Source of the DNA: SM1-46 sp002451215
GTDB lineage: Bacteria > Pseudomonadota > Gammaproteobacteria > Acidiferrobacterales > Sulfurifustaceae
Assembly: GCA_002451215.1 (NCBI GenBank)
Contig: DKBM01000094.1
Span: forward strand, 8,898-72,897
DNA: 64,000 bases
Direction: 5' to 3'
A model generated the notes under the pieces. The model was given only the letters and a program-made list of their open reading frames with translations, was not told where the DNA came from and did no database searches. The translations under genes were made by a program, and so were the position numbers. Shown here piece by piece: positions 7,150 to 16,055 of this stretch (the stretch's first letter is position 1; the number at the start of each line of letters is the position of its first letter).

Positions 7150-9193
7150 GCGACTCCTCCTGGGTAGCTTCGGGTGATCCGTCGCGGTCGGACGACCGCG
7201 CGGCAGAACGTTGCGGCAACCAAACCTCAAAGCGGCTGCCCTTGCCGATGACCGAGGTCACCGAGATGTTGCCATCGTAACGGCGAACCAGCCCATAGCT
7301 CACCGACAGGCCAAGGCCGGTCCCGCGGAGCGCGTCGCCGGTAAAAAACGGGTCGAAAATGTTCTTGAGCTGCTCCTCCGGGATACCCCTGCCGTTGTCC
7401 TCGACTGCGAGCACGACGCCGCCCGGCTCCGCATCCCGCGTGGTGATCACGACGCGCCCGCCATCGGCCACCGCGTTGGCCGCATTGAAGACCAGGTTAA
7501 TGAGCACCTGCTCAAGATCGAATACGTTGATCCAAACCGGGCGCGTGGCCTCGAGGCGAGTCATGAGATCAATGCCGCGTGGCTTCAGGCCATGGCCCAC
7601 CAGCGGAAGTACTTCCCCGACCAGCCAGTTGCTGTCGACCTCTTCGACCGGGCCAGCGGCTGGCTCCGATCGCGCGAACTGCAGCAGGCCGGTGGTGATG
7701 TGACGAATGCGCTCGACTTGCTGTTCAATCAGCTCGATCTCGCGCGTGACGGGGCGCGCGCCTGCGCCGAGCTCGGCTGCCAGCACCTCGAGGTTCCCAA
7801 GGATCACGGCAGCCGGATTGTTGATCTCGTGGGCGATGCCAGCAGCCATTTGGCCGAGTGCAGAAAGTTTCTCGGCAAGCACCAGCTGCTCGCGCGTCTC
7901 CTGCAGCAGGGCGATCGTCTTCTCAAGCTGCAAATTCTTTTCGGCGAGCTCCCGGGTGCGTTCATTCACCTTGTCCTCGAGCACGTGGGCGGCGCTGTGC
8001 AACTCCCGGTTTCGCTCCTGGAGCTGATCGAGCAGCTCATCGAACTGCCGTCCAAGCTCGCCGAGCTCGTCGGCCGATCCGAGCGCGCCGATCCGCTGGT
8101 TTTCGCCGGCCTGGGTTGCCCGCACCACCGCGGTCATGCGCTCGATCGGGCGGAAGACCGAACGCATACCACGTACGCCAATCCAACCTGCCAGTATCGT
8201 GGCAACCGCAAACAGCAGAAGCAGGAGGCCAGCGGCACGGTATTGAACAGCCCGCAAACTGCTCTCGCGCAGCCCCACATTGAGGTAACCGACCGGCTGG
8301 CCATGGACATTGAACAACGGGCCATAGGCTGACACAAACTCGGTCCGCCCAAGCCGTTCGCGCCCCACCCAGGCGTCCTGCCCAGGCTTGAACCCGCCTT
8401 GCACCGCTGCCCCGACCCGGGTGCCGAGCAGCACCTCGGACTCATCCCCAGAGGTGGAAATGCGCGTGTCCGCCAGCAGTAGCGTCACCATGGTCGTGCC
8501 ATAGCCGAGCTGCGCGGCGCCCCCCGTGAGGCGATCGCGCAGAAACTCAAGCATCCCCGCATTTCGGTTCAACAACACTGCACCGTCCAGCACCATGGTC
8601 GTGCGACCGCGCGCGTCGGTTACCGGCTGCGCCACGCGCAACACAAGTGCCCGCGCGTCGGAACCGGGGCTCTTCCCGTCTGACCCAACTGACTGCACGA
8701 CACGCGAACTCTCCCGCACCAGATCGTCGCGGCCGAACACCTCAAATGCGGTGCCCGGCAAACCGCGCGCCGCGCGATCAGTCAACGGACTCGGCTTGCT
8801 GCTGCGCATCCCGTCCGCGCGTGGCTCGAATAGCCAGTCGCCCGCCACACCCGTGACATGAAGGAACAGAAAGCCCTTTTCCTCCCGGATCCGGGCAAGC
8901 AACGATTGCATGGCGGCAGGATCCGGCCCCGCCAACGCACGGCGAAACTCCACTGACTCCCCAAGTTGCTGCAGCGTGATCTGATGACCTTCCTGCCACT
9001 CGATCAAAGCACGGCGCGCGAGCGCGAGATCGCTGCGCGCCGTGGAGACAAGGGTGTCGTAGGTAAAGCTGTTGAGCCAGTAGAGCGCGTAGCCCATGCT
9101 CAAGATCATCGCGAGCAGCAAGGGCAGGAGAACCAGCGCGATCAGACGATAGCGCACCACCGTCTGGAAGCGCTCGCGCCATGCCTGCAACAT
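7130..9193 (-). CDS. Membrane sensor histidine kinase with periplasmic Cache-type domain
   Basis: 687 residues. One membrane segment near residues 16-41, a periplasmic region of about 275 residues of double-Cache type, a second membrane segment near 319-341, then HAMP (SVFRPIERMTAVV), a coiled coil, HisKA with GIAHEINNPAAV (phospho-acceptor His) and HATPase with DNGRGIPEE and GTGLGLSVSYGLV. This architecture is typical of kinases paired with NtrC-type regulators, and the regulator gene lies 32 bp upstream. The signal is unknown; formate, an anion or a redox compound is possible given the neighbours. Confidence 0.9.
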   Translation of the reverse strand: MLQAWRERFQTVVRYRLIALVLLPLLLAMILSMGYALYWLNSFTYDTLVSTARSDLALARRALIEWQEGHQITLQQLGESVEFRRALAGPDPAAMQSLLARIREEKGFLFLHVTGVAGDWLFEPRADGMRSSKPSPLTDRAARGLPGTAFEVFGRDDLVRESSRVVQSVGSDGKSPGSDARALVLRVAQPVTDARGRTTMVLDGAVLLNRNAGMLEFLRDRLTGGAAQLGYGTTMVTLLLADTRISTSGDESEVLLGTRVGAAVQGGFKPGQDAWVGRERLGRTEFVSAYGPLFNVHGQPVGYLNVGLRESSLRAVQYRAAGLLLLLFAVATILAGWIGVRGMRSVFRPIERMTAVVRATQAGENQRIGALGSADELGELGRQFDELLDQLQERNRELHSAAHVLEDKVNERTRELAEKNLQLEKTIALLQETREQLVLAEKLSALGQMAAGIAHEINNPAAVILGNLEVLAAELGAGARPVTREIELIEQQVERIRHITTGLLQFARSEPAAGPVEEVDSNWLVGEVLPLVGHGLKPRGIDLMTRLEATRPVWINVFDLEQVLINLVFNAANAVADGGRVVITTRDAEPGGVVLAVEDNGRGIPEEQLKNIFDPFFTGDALRGTGLGLSVSYGLVRRYDGNISVTSVIGKGSRFEVWLPQRSAARSSDRDGSPEATQEESRDHHYA

Positions 9194-9225
9194 GCCAGGT
9201 CTCCTCGGGCGCTATGCGCGGCGTG

Positions 9226-10644
9226 CTAGCCGGGATTGTCCGTTGCCGACCAGGCAGTCAGCTTGCGCTCGAGGGTCTTGCGCGAAATGCCTAGCTGGCG
9301 CGCCGCTTCAGACTTATTGCCGCCGGTGGAGCGCAGTACGCGAAGGGTGTGGTGCTGCTCAACGCGCTCGAGCGGCCAGTCGGCCGGGAATCCGTCCAAC
9401 TCTGCCGCGGCGTCACTCTCACTGCGGCCTCCCAGGCTCTCCCACGGTGGGCTGCCTAGCAGCAACGTGCGCTCGACGAAGTTTCGAAGCTCGCGCACGT
9501 TGCCCGGCCAGCGGTGCCCCTGCAGTCGCGCGATCTCGTCCTTGCCGAAATCGTAGCCTGGCACATTCAACTCGCTCGACAGGATGCGCGAGAAGAACGC
9601 GACCAGTTCAGAAATATCGGCCGTGCGCTCGGACAGCGAAGGAATTCGCACCTTCACCACGTTGAGCCGAAAATAGAGATCTTCCCGGAACGCACCGGAA
9701 CGCACCGCTTCGGCAAGGTCTCGGTTGGTCGCGGCGATGAGGCGCACGTCAACGCCTATTTCCTCGTCCGATCCGACCGCGCGAATGCGCCGGGTCTCGA
9801 GCGCCCGCAGGAGCTTGGCCTGCATGGGCGCCGGCATCTCTGAAACCTCATCAAGAAACAGCGTGCCACCGCGCGCACTGACGAACAACCCCTCGCGCGT
9901 CTGGTGGGCGCCGGTAAAGGCGCCCTTCACGTGGCCGAACAGCTCGCTCTCAAAAAGTTCGGGCGAGATGGCCGTGCAATTGAGTGCAACAAACGCACCA
10001 CGCCGGCAACTCGCGCGATGAATCGCCGCCGCGACCAGTTCCTTGCCAGTACCGGTCTCGCCTTCGATCAGCACCGATGTCGGCGACGGGCCAATGCGCT
10101 CGACAATGCGCGAGACTTCCTGCATTGCCGCGGAGCTCCCGATCATCTCACTACCCTTGGCGCGACCGGGCAGCCGCGACGGCTTGTCAGAAACATTGTG
10201 CCGCCCGCCTCGACGCGCGAGTACGCGCTCGATCGCCGAATTGAGCTGCTCGATTCGAAACGGCTTGGGCACGAAGTCGAGCGCGCCGGCGCGCAGCGCG
10301 CCGATCGTGGTGTTGAGGTCCGCGTAAGCGGTCATGAAGATCACGTCGGTGAAATCTCCGGCCTGCCGCAAGGCCGTTACCCAGTCCAGCCCGGAGCGCC
10401 CGGGCAGGCTGATATCGACGATCAGAAGGTCGAAGCGGCAGCGTGCGCGCAACGCATCGGCGGCCTCGGATGTCTCGGCGACCTCAACCAGACCGTAATC
10501 CTTCGCGAGGGCGCGCTGCAGGAAACTCCGAATGCCCGGCTCATCATCGACGATCAGGAGGGACGCTTGGCGCCTTGCTCGCGCATCCAGCACGCCGCGC
10601 TGATCCTTGGGCGCCGAAACGGGTTCTGCCAGGTTGTTCGCCAT
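9226..10644 (-). CDS. NtrC-family sigma-54-dependent response regulator
   Basis: 472 residues. A receiver domain has phospho-acceptor Asp in LLIVDISLPG and the LLIVDDE acidic pair. The AAA+ domain carries Walker A GETGTGKE, the sigma-54 contact loop GAFTGA and Walker B GGTLFLDEV. The C-terminal Fis-type helix-turn-helix is NKSEAARQLGISRKTLERKL. I start at ATG 10644, with GGAGGAG ten bases upstream. It is first in an operon with its kinase and DUF6494 and divergent from the Mop-Tup operon, whose promoter matches sigma-54. It is the obvious candidate activator of the four sigma-54-like promoters in this island. Confidence 0.93.
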   Translation of the reverse strand: MANNLAEPVSAPKDQRGVLDARARRQASLLIVDDEPGIRSFLQRALAKDYGLVEVAETSEAADALRARCRFDLLIVDISLPGRSGLDWVTALRQAGDFTDVIFMTAYADLNTTIGALRAGALDFVPKPFRIEQLNSAIERVLARRGGRHNVSDKPSRLPGRAKGSEMIGSSAAMQEVSRIVERIGPSPTSVLIEGETGTGKELVAAAIHRASCRRGAFVALNCTAISPELFESELFGHVKGAFTGAHQTREGLFVSARGGTLFLDEVSEMPAPMQAKLLRALETRRIRAVGSDEEIGVDVRLIAATNRDLAEAVRSGAFREDLYFRLNVVKVRIPSLSERTADISELVAFFSRILSSELNVPGYDFGKDEIARLQGHRWPGNVRELRNFVERTLLLGSPPWESLGGRSESDAAAELDGFPADWPLERVEQHHTLRVLRSTGGNKSEAARQLGISRKTLERKLTAWSATDNPG

Positions 10645-10760
10645 CGGGGCGGAACTCCTCCTGTCTTGCTGAACAGTGGCTACATCCTTCCCGCCCAACA
10701 CCAGATTCCCGAGAAAACACTGCAGTGGAGTGGGCAGAAGTCGCAATTGTCCTGTAGCGA

Positions 10761-10779
10761 TTGCGTCATTTCGACGCAA
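10761..10779. promoter_or_regulatory. Palindromic enhancer for the mop-tup operon
   Basis: TTGCGTCATTTCGACGCAA is a perfect inverted repeat (TTGCGTC-ATTTC-GACGCAA, extending to ATTGCGTC/GACGCAAT). It is centred about 103 bp upstream of the -24 element at 10873. It shares 14 of 19 bases with the palindrome between the DUF3305 and moaA operons. Confidence 0.6.
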
Positions 10780-10792
10780 TGACGAGATCAAG

Positions 10793-10811
10793 TTGCGTCA
10801 ATTTGATACGG
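10793..10811 (+). promoter_or_regulatory. Second copy of the enhancer, one half strong
   Basis: TTGCGTCAATTTGATACGG repeats the left half TTGCGTCA of the palindrome at 10761 and matches it at 13 of 19 positions. The centres are 32 bp apart, consistent with cooperative binding on one DNA face. Confidence 0.4.
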
Positions 10812-10870
10812 GCGTCAATCCCTTTTATGGCAAGTTTTCATGATGTGGCGACAAAAGTGCCCTGAAATCC

Positions 10871-10887
10871 TTGGCACCTGAATTGCA
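10871..10887 (+). promoter_or_regulatory. Sigma-54 promoter before mop-tup operon
   Basis: TTGGCACCTGAATTGCA matches the consensus TTGGCAC-N5-TTGCA exactly: GG at 10873-10874, ten bases, GC at 10885-10886. Transcription would begin near 10898, about 39 nt before the GTG of the Mop gene. This is the best of the four sigma-54-like promoters. Confidence 0.75.
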
Positions 10888-10936
10888 GCCGCCTGTTTGG
10901 CTGTACCTGACCAAAACTTCAAAACAGGGGGGGCCC

Positions 10937-11158
10937 GTGAAACTTGGCCGAATCAGCGCGCGCAATGTCATTGCCGGGAAGGTGGTAGACGTAAAGAAAG
11001 GGGCCGTTGCCGCACAGGTGCGCGTCGATATCGGTGGCGGAAACATTGTTACCTCAAGCATCACGGTGGACTCCGTCGACAACCTTGCGCTCCGCCCGGG
11101 AAGCGATGTCGCGGTGATCATCAAGGCATCGAGTGTACTCCTGGGCGTCGCCGAGTAA
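10937..11158 (+). CDS. Mop/TOBE molybdate-tungstate-binding protein (molbindin)
   Basis: A 73-residue single Mop domain: ISARNVIAGKVVDVKKGAVA, then VDIGGGNIVTSSITVDSV and ending AVIIKASSVLLGV (quoted in parts). Molbindins form hexamers that bind molybdate or tungstate in the cytoplasm. GTG 10937 follows AGGGGGGG. It is the first gene after the sigma-54 promoter and precedes the Tup transporter, so it may buffer the imported anion. Confidence 0.9.
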   Translation: MKLGRISARNVIAGKVVDVKKGAVAAQVRVDIGGGNIVTSSITVDSVDNLALRPGSDVAVIIKASSVLLGVAE

Positions 11159-11209
11159 CCGCGCGGTCCCTGGCAGGCGGGGCTTGGTAACTTTTTGGCA
11201 GCTGGAAAC

Positions 11210-11917
11210 ATGCAAGACTTCTCTAGCGCGTTCCGTCTGGCACTCGAGCTCATTACGAGCGGCGACAGCACGCTTGTCGAAATCGTCCTGCTGTCGCTAC
11301 GCGTAAGCCTGAGCGCGGTTGGCATCGCTTGCCTGATTGGGCTGCCTCTCGGCGCCGCGATTGCGATCACCCGCTTTCGCGGGCGCGGCGCGACAATCGT
11401 ACTGCTCAACACCCTGATGGGGCTTCCGCCGGTCACCGTTGGACTGCTCCTCTACGTCCTTCTTTCGAATGCGGGGCCGCTCGGGATCCTGAGCCTGTTG
11501 TACACCCCAACCGCAATGATCATCGCCCAAGCCGTGCTGGTGACCCCAATCATTGCTGCCCTCGCGCGGCAGGTCATCGAGGACCTACACGCCGAATACG
11601 ACGAGCAACTCCGTTCGCTCGGGGTCGGAAAAATGCAGTCGATCGCCACGCTGCTTTGGGATGGCCGCTATAGCCTGCTCACCGTGGCGCTCGCCGGTTT
11701 CGGACGGGCCATCGCTGAAGTGGGCGCCGTCATCATCGTGGGCGGCAACATCGAGCGCGTGACGCGCGTCATGACGACCGCGATCACGCTGGAAACGTCA
11801 AAAGGTGACCTCGCGCTCGCCTTGGCGCTCGGCATCATTCTCATCATGCTGGCCATCCTCGTTAATGCCGGAGTCATGACTCTTAAGGCGACCGCCGCGA
11901 GGGCCGCGTATGCATGA
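11210..11917 (+). CDS. tupB: Tungstate ABC transporter permease TupB
   Basis: An inner-membrane permease of about 235 residues, with hydrophobic segments near residues 25-50, 60-90, 95-120 and 200-225. The EAA-type loop is EYDEQLRSLGVGKMQS followed by GRAIAEVGAVIIVGGNI, as in TupB/ModB-like proteins. I use ATG 11210; a TTG at 11195 in the same frame is possible. It overlaps the ATPase gene by 8 nt. Tungstate specificity is inferred from the TupA-type binding protein encoded two genes on. Confidence 0.88.
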   Translation: MQDFSSAFRLALELITSGDSTLVEIVLLSLRVSLSAVGIACLIGLPLGAAIAITRFRGRGATIVLLNTLMGLPPVTVGLLLYVLLSNAGPLGILSLLYTPTAMIIAQAVLVTPIIAALARQVIEDLHAEYDEQLRSLGVGKMQSIATLLWDGRYSLLTVALAGFGRAIAEVGAVIIVGGNIERVTRVMTTAITLETSKGDLALALALGIILIMLAILVNAGVMTLKATAARAAYA

Positions 11918-12680
11918 CATGGTAAGGGGTGTGCCCTGCCTCCTTCCGGCCGTGGCAGCTTCGCAGCCGGGACTCGCGCTGTCCGCCAAGGGGCTCGTAT
12001 TCGAAGCCGCTGGAAGACGCCTGATTGACGGGATCGACCTCACGTTGCGGGACCGGTCGGTCACCGCGATCATGGGCCCGAATGGCGCCGGCAAGAGCCT
12101 GCTTTTGCGCCTGCTGCACGGACTCCTCAGACCCACGCAGGGGGAGATTCTCTGGAACGGCCGGCCGGCAGACCGTGAAGTGGTGCGCCGCCAGGCAATG
12201 GTATTCCAGCGGCCGGTTCTCCTGCGTCGCTCGGTAGCCGCCAATATCCGCTACGCGCTTCAAGTGCACGGACTGGCGCCATCGGAACAGAACCAACGCC
12301 TTGCAACGATGCTGCATGTCGCGCGTCTTGAACACCTCGCCGACCGACCTGCGCGTGTGCTCTCGGGCGGTGAGCAGCAGCGTCTCGCGCTCGCACGGGC
12401 CCTAAGCACCTCACCCGAGATACTGTTTCTCGACGAACCGACCGCGAGCCTAGATCCGGCTTCCACACTTGCCATCGAGGAGTTACTGCAGCAGGCACAT
12501 GCGGGCGGAACGAAGCTCGTCCTCGTAACGCACGATATTGGCCAAGCGAAGCGCCTTGCGCATGAAGTGGTATTCATCCATCGAGGGCGCATCGCCGAGC
12601 ATTCCCCGAAGGACAGTTTCTTTGCCGGGCAGGCGTCTGCGCCAGCCCAGGCGTTTGTCGAGGGCCGAATCGTCCTCTAG
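11910..12680 (+). CDS. tupC: Tungstate ABC transporter ATP-binding protein TupC
   Basis: A 256-residue ABC ATPase. Walker A GPNGAGKS, Q-loop VFQRPVL, signature LSGGEQQRLALARAL, Walker B ILFLDEPTASLDP and switch VTHDIGQA are all intact. It lies between the permease and binding protein genes and would power tungstate (or molybdate) import. The start overlaps the end of tupB; an in-frame ATG at 11919 is an alternative. Confidence 0.9.
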   Translation: MHDMVRGVPCLLPAVAASQPGLALSAKGLVFEAAGRRLIDGIDLTLRDRSVTAIMGPNGAGKSLLLRLLHGLLRPTQGEILWNGRPADREVVRRQAMVFQRPVLLRRSVAANIRYALQVHGLAPSEQNQRLATMLHVARLEHLADRPARVLSGGEQQRLALARALSTSPEILFLDEPTASLDPASTLAIEELLQQAHAGGTKLVLVTHDIGQAKRLAHEVVFIHRGRIAEHSPKDSFFAGQASAPAQAFVEGRIVL

Positions 12681-12714
12681 TCGATGTTCCAACGAAGCAG
12701 GGAGACTCCCCCCG

Positions 12715-13557
12715 ATGACAGCATTGCGAATCCCCGCCTATCTACTCGCGACGACCGTGCTTGCAATGAGCCTGCTCATTGGCGCAACGGAAACACAAGC
12801 CGCGCAGGGCAGCTTCATCATCGTGCAGTCCACCACTTCCACGCGCGATTCCGGTCTGTTCGGTCATATTCTGCCAATATTCCAGAAGAAGACCGGGATA
12901 GAGGTACGCGTCGTTGCCGTCGGAACCGGCCAGGCAATCAAGAATGCCAGGAATGGAGATGGCGACGTGCTGTTTGTGCACGCCAAGCCCGCGGAGGAGA
13001 AGTTTGTAGCAGAGGGTTGGGGCGTGAAGCGCTACGACGTGATGTACAACGATTTTGTGATCGTCGGCCCGAAGAGCGATCCGGCCAAGATCGCCGGAAC
13101 CAAGGATGCAGTCGCGGCACTGAGGAAGATTGCCGCCAGCAAGGCCGCCTTCGCCTCGCGCGGCGACGATAGCGGCACGAACAAGGCCGAGCTACGACTG
13201 TGGAAAACCGCGGGCATCGACGTGAACGCGGCGAGCGGCTCGTGGTACCGCAAAACCGGCTCGGGCATGGGTGCCACCCTCAATACCGCCGTCGGCATGA
13301 ATGCCTACACACTTGCGGACCGTGCCACCTGGAGCAGTTTCAAGAACAAGGCTAATCATCAGATTGCGGTGGAGGGCGATGCGAAACTGTTCAACCAGTA
13401 CGGCGTGATGCTGGTCAATCCCAGGAAGCACCCCAAGGTGAAAGTCAAGGAAGGTCAGGCTTTCGTTGACTGGCTGATCGGTCCGGACGGGCAGGCCGCG
13501 ATTGCGAACTTCAAGATCAATGGCCAGCAACAGTTCTTCCCCAATGCGAAGAAGTAG
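12715..13557 (+). CDS. tupA: Tungstate-binding periplasmic protein TupA
   Basis: 280 residues with a Sec signal peptide (hydrophobic run to about residue 30, ending ETQAAQG). The mature N-terminus contains QSTTSTRDSGLF, the TTST..D..L signature of TupA anion binding, rather than a ModA pattern. ATG 12715 follows AGGGAG. It would capture tungstate with high affinity and deliver it to TupBC. Use of tungstate by the neighbouring formate dehydrogenase is a reasonable inference. Confidence 0.92.
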   Translation: MTALRIPAYLLATTVLAMSLLIGATETQAAQGSFIIVQSTTSTRDSGLFGHILPIFQKKTGIEVRVVAVGTGQAIKNARNGDGDVLFVHAKPAEEKFVAEGWGVKRYDVMYNDFVIVGPKSDPAKIAGTKDAVAALRKIAASKAAFASRGDDSGTNKAELRLWKTAGIDVNAASGSWYRKTGSGMGATLNTAVGMNAYTLADRATWSSFKNKANHQIAVEGDAKLFNQYGVMLVNPRKHPKVKVKEGQAFVDWLIGPDGQAAIANFKINGQQQFFPNAKK

Positions 13558-13563
13558 AAACGG

Positions 13564-14859
13564 ATGAATGCCGCTACCGATCAAGGCACCTCGCTACCGG
13601 CAAGAGAATCCGTGTCCGCGCAGAGCGCTGCGGCTGCGCCCGGGCGAGTGCCGACGGCTGCCAGCGGTTTTGCGGAGCATACTGACTACGCTGCGAGTTC
13701 GGGTCGAGAAACGGAATCCGCGTCGCAGCGCAGGCGCAATCGCTTCGACGCCCGCGAATGGGCGGGCGCTTTCGGCGATCTCGGCACCTTGATCCCTTTT
13801 GTGGTCGGTTATATAGCCGTCGCGGGGATGGATCCGTTTGGGGTGCTGCTCGCGTTCGGAGCGGCCCTGGTGTTCACCGGCTTCTTCTATCGCGCGCCGA
13901 TGCCGGTGCAGCCAATGAAGGCGATCGGGGCGATTGCCACGGCACAGGGCACGGCGGTTGCGCTCACGACGGCCACGATCGCAGCCGCCGGGCTGATTAC
14001 CGGATTGTTGTGGCTGGCGCTTGGCATGAGCGGGCTCGCGCAACGGCTCGCGCGCCTTGTCACGCGCCCCGTGACCGCGGGAGTGATTCTGGGCCTGGGT
14101 CTCCTGCTCTCGTGGCAGGCACTGAATTTCATCGCGACCAACTGGCTGCTCGGCGCAGTGGCGGCTGCTGTGACGATGGTCTTGTTGCGCGTCCTGCCGC
14201 TTGCGGCGATGCCAACGCTGCTTTTGTCCGGCGTCGTGGCGGCGTCATGGATGGACCCGACGCTTGTCGGCGCGCTTTCGCAAATCGAGCCTGGCCTGCA
14301 CGCACCGGTCTTCGCGTTGGCTGACATCAGCTGGAACGAATTTGCGGTGGCAGCATTGGCGCTGGCGCTGCCACAGGTACCGCTGACGCTCGGCAACGGC
14401 CTGATCGCCGTCACGAGTGAACACAACCGGCTATTTCCCGGACACCCGCAGACTCAACGAACGATCAGTCTCACGACCGGAGCAATGAACATCGGATCGT
14501 CCCTGATTGGTGGCGTGCCGATGTGCCATGGCGCCGGCGGACTGGCGGGACACGTGCGCTTTGGTGCCCGTACTGGTGGCGCACCAGTTATTCTTGGTGG
14601 CCTGTTGTTGGGCTTGGCGCTTTTCTTCAGCGACTCGGTCGCGACGCTGTTTCGTCTCTTTCCCACACCGATTTTGGGCGTAATCCTGCTGGCTGCCGGA
14701 ATCGAGCTGATACGCGGTGCGGGCCTCCCCCAAAGCGCGCGCGGCGCCCGCCTCACGATGCTTGCTACCGCCGCGCTTTGCCTGTGGCACGTCGGACTCG
14801 CGTTCCTCGTGGGGCTCGCGTTACAGTTTGTGTTCCGCTTGCCGAGGCCAGAACAGTGA
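13564..14859 (+). CDS. MOT1-like sulfate/molybdate transporter
   Basis: 431 residues with about ten hydrophobic segments after a 65-residue polar N-terminus. The paired motifs FGDLGTLIPF and PMPVQPMKAIGAIA and the late motif GGVPMCHGAGGLAGH are those of the molybdate transporter MOT1 family (SulP-related). It starts 6 bp after tupA and its TGA overlaps the GTG of mobA. A second, ABC-independent uptake route for molybdate or sulfate is implied. The long, low-complexity N-terminal tail is unusual; a later start cannot be excluded. Confidence 0.85.
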   Translation: MNAATDQGTSLPARESVSAQSAAAAPGRVPTAASGFAEHTDYAASSGRETESASQRRRNRFDAREWAGAFGDLGTLIPFVVGYIAVAGMDPFGVLLAFGAALVFTGFFYRAPMPVQPMKAIGAIATAQGTAVALTTATIAAAGLITGLLWLALGMSGLAQRLARLVTRPVTAGVILGLGLLLSWQALNFIATNWLLGAVAAAVTMVLLRVLPLAAMPTLLLSGVVAASWMDPTLVGALSQIEPGLHAPVFALADISWNEFAVAALALALPQVPLTLGNGLIAVTSEHNRLFPGHPQTQRTISLTTGAMNIGSSLIGGVPMCHGAGGLAGHVRFGARTGGAPVILGGLLLGLALFFSDSVATLFRLFPTPILGVILLAAGIELIRGAGLPQSARGARLTMLATAALCLWHVGLAFLVGLALQFVFRLPRPEQ

Positions 14860-15476
14860 GCACAGCCACATCCAGCATACCGAAGGAGCAGATCACCGCC
14901 GTTATCCTCGCTGGCGGACGCGGTAGCCGCATGGGTGGCGTCGACAAGGGACTCGTGCTGCTCAAGGGCCGGGCCATGATTGAGCATGTGGTGGAGCGAC
15001 TGCGCCCGCAGGTCGGCGCCCTGCTGATCAATGCCAATCGCAACGCTGAACGATATGCCGCGCTCGGCTACCGCGTGGTGCCCGACGCCCAAGATGGATT
15101 TCTCGGCCCGCTCGCCGGCATGGCAAGCGGACTGGCCGCCGCAACAACAGACTACATTGTGAGCGCACCATGCGATTCACCGTTGCTCGTAACGGATCTT
15201 GTCGAACGCCTTGGAGGTGCGCTGCTCGAAAACAATGCCGATATCGCCGTGGCACACGACGGAGAGCGCACGCACCCGGTGTTCCTGCTGCTGCGACGCG
15301 AGCTGCTCGACGACCTCAATGCCTTCCTGGCGTCGGGCGGGCGCAAGATCGACCTGTGGTTTGCCCGGCATCGTCTGGCGATGTCAAACTTCAGCGATTG
15401 TCCCGAGGCATTCGTCAACATCAACGATGCCGACGAGCGCAAGAGCATCGAGAATCTGATCACGGAGACCGCGTGA
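14856..15476 (+). CDS. mobA: Molybdenum cofactor guanylyltransferase MobA
   Basis: 206 residues. LAGGRGSRMGGVDKGL is the GTP-binding loop with the Lys, and VSAPCDSPLL is the metal-binding Asp motif. MobA transfers GMP from GTP to molybdopterin-Mo to form MGD, the cofactor form used by Fdh. The GTG at 14856 overlaps the transporter stop, and its own TGA overlaps the GTG of mobB, so translation looks coupled. Confidence 0.93.
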   Translation: MSTATSSIPKEQITAVILAGGRGSRMGGVDKGLVLLKGRAMIEHVVERLRPQVGALLINANRNAERYAALGYRVVPDAQDGFLGPLAGMASGLAAATTDYIVSAPCDSPLLVTDLVERLGGALLENNADIAVAHDGERTHPVFLLLRRELLDDLNAFLASGGRKIDLWFARHRLAMSNFSDCPEAFVNINDADERKSIENLITETA

Positions 15477-16045
15477 CGCGCGCCATCACATCTCCCGTGC
15501 CCCTGCTCGGCTTCGCGGCCTTCAGCGGTACCGGCAAGACCACGTTGCTGCGCGCCCTGCTGCCCTTGCTCAACTCACGTGGCCTGCGGGTCGGCGTCAT
15601 CAAGCACGCGCACCACACTTTTGATGTCGACGTCCCGGGCAAGGACAGCTACGAGCTGCGCCGTGCGGGTGCGGCACAGATGCTGGTCGGTTCGCGCCAT
15701 CGCTGGGCACTCGTCACCGAGACTCCGGGATTGGAAGAACCGCGGCTCACCGACCTGCTCGCGCGCCTTTCGACGGAAACACTCGATCTGGTGCTGGTAG
15801 AGGGGTTCAAAGCCGAGGTGTTTCCCAAGATCGAGTTGCATCGTCCCTCGCTCGGCCATCCGCTCATGTGTCGCACGGATCCATCAATCATTGCGCTCGC
15901 AACGGATGCCCCGGTGCAGGACGCGCCATCATTGCCGTTGCTCGATTTGAATGATGCGGCAGGCGTTGTAGCGTTCATCGTTGGCATCGCTGGCGCGGAC
16001 ACTGCCCCTTCGGCGGCTGCGCGCCAGTCCGTCGGGCGTCACTAG
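15473..16045 (+). CDS. mobB: Molybdopterin-guanine dinucleotide biosynthesis adaptor MobB
   Basis: 190 residues with P-loop FSGTGKTTLL, then VIKHAHHTFDVDVPGKDSY (quoted as one 19-residue block) and VLVEGFKAE, all standard for MobB GTPases that assist MobA. Start GTG 15473 overlaps mobA by 4 nt. It precedes moeA by 10 bp. Confidence 0.92.
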   Translation: MTRAITSPVPLLGFAAFSGTGKTTLLRALLPLLNSRGLRVGVIKHAHHTFDVDVPGKDSYELRRAGAAQMLVGSRHRWALVTETPGLEEPRLTDLLARLSTETLDLVLVEGFKAEVFPKIELHRPSLGHPLMCRTDPSIIALATDAPVQDAPSLPLLDLNDAAGVVAFIVGIAGADTAPSAAARQSVGRH

Positions 16046-16055
16046 GAAGAATCGC

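Noticed and set aside
7211..8332. A 373-codon plus-strand open frame
   Set aside because: It is antisense to the histidine kinase, whose motifs are intact.
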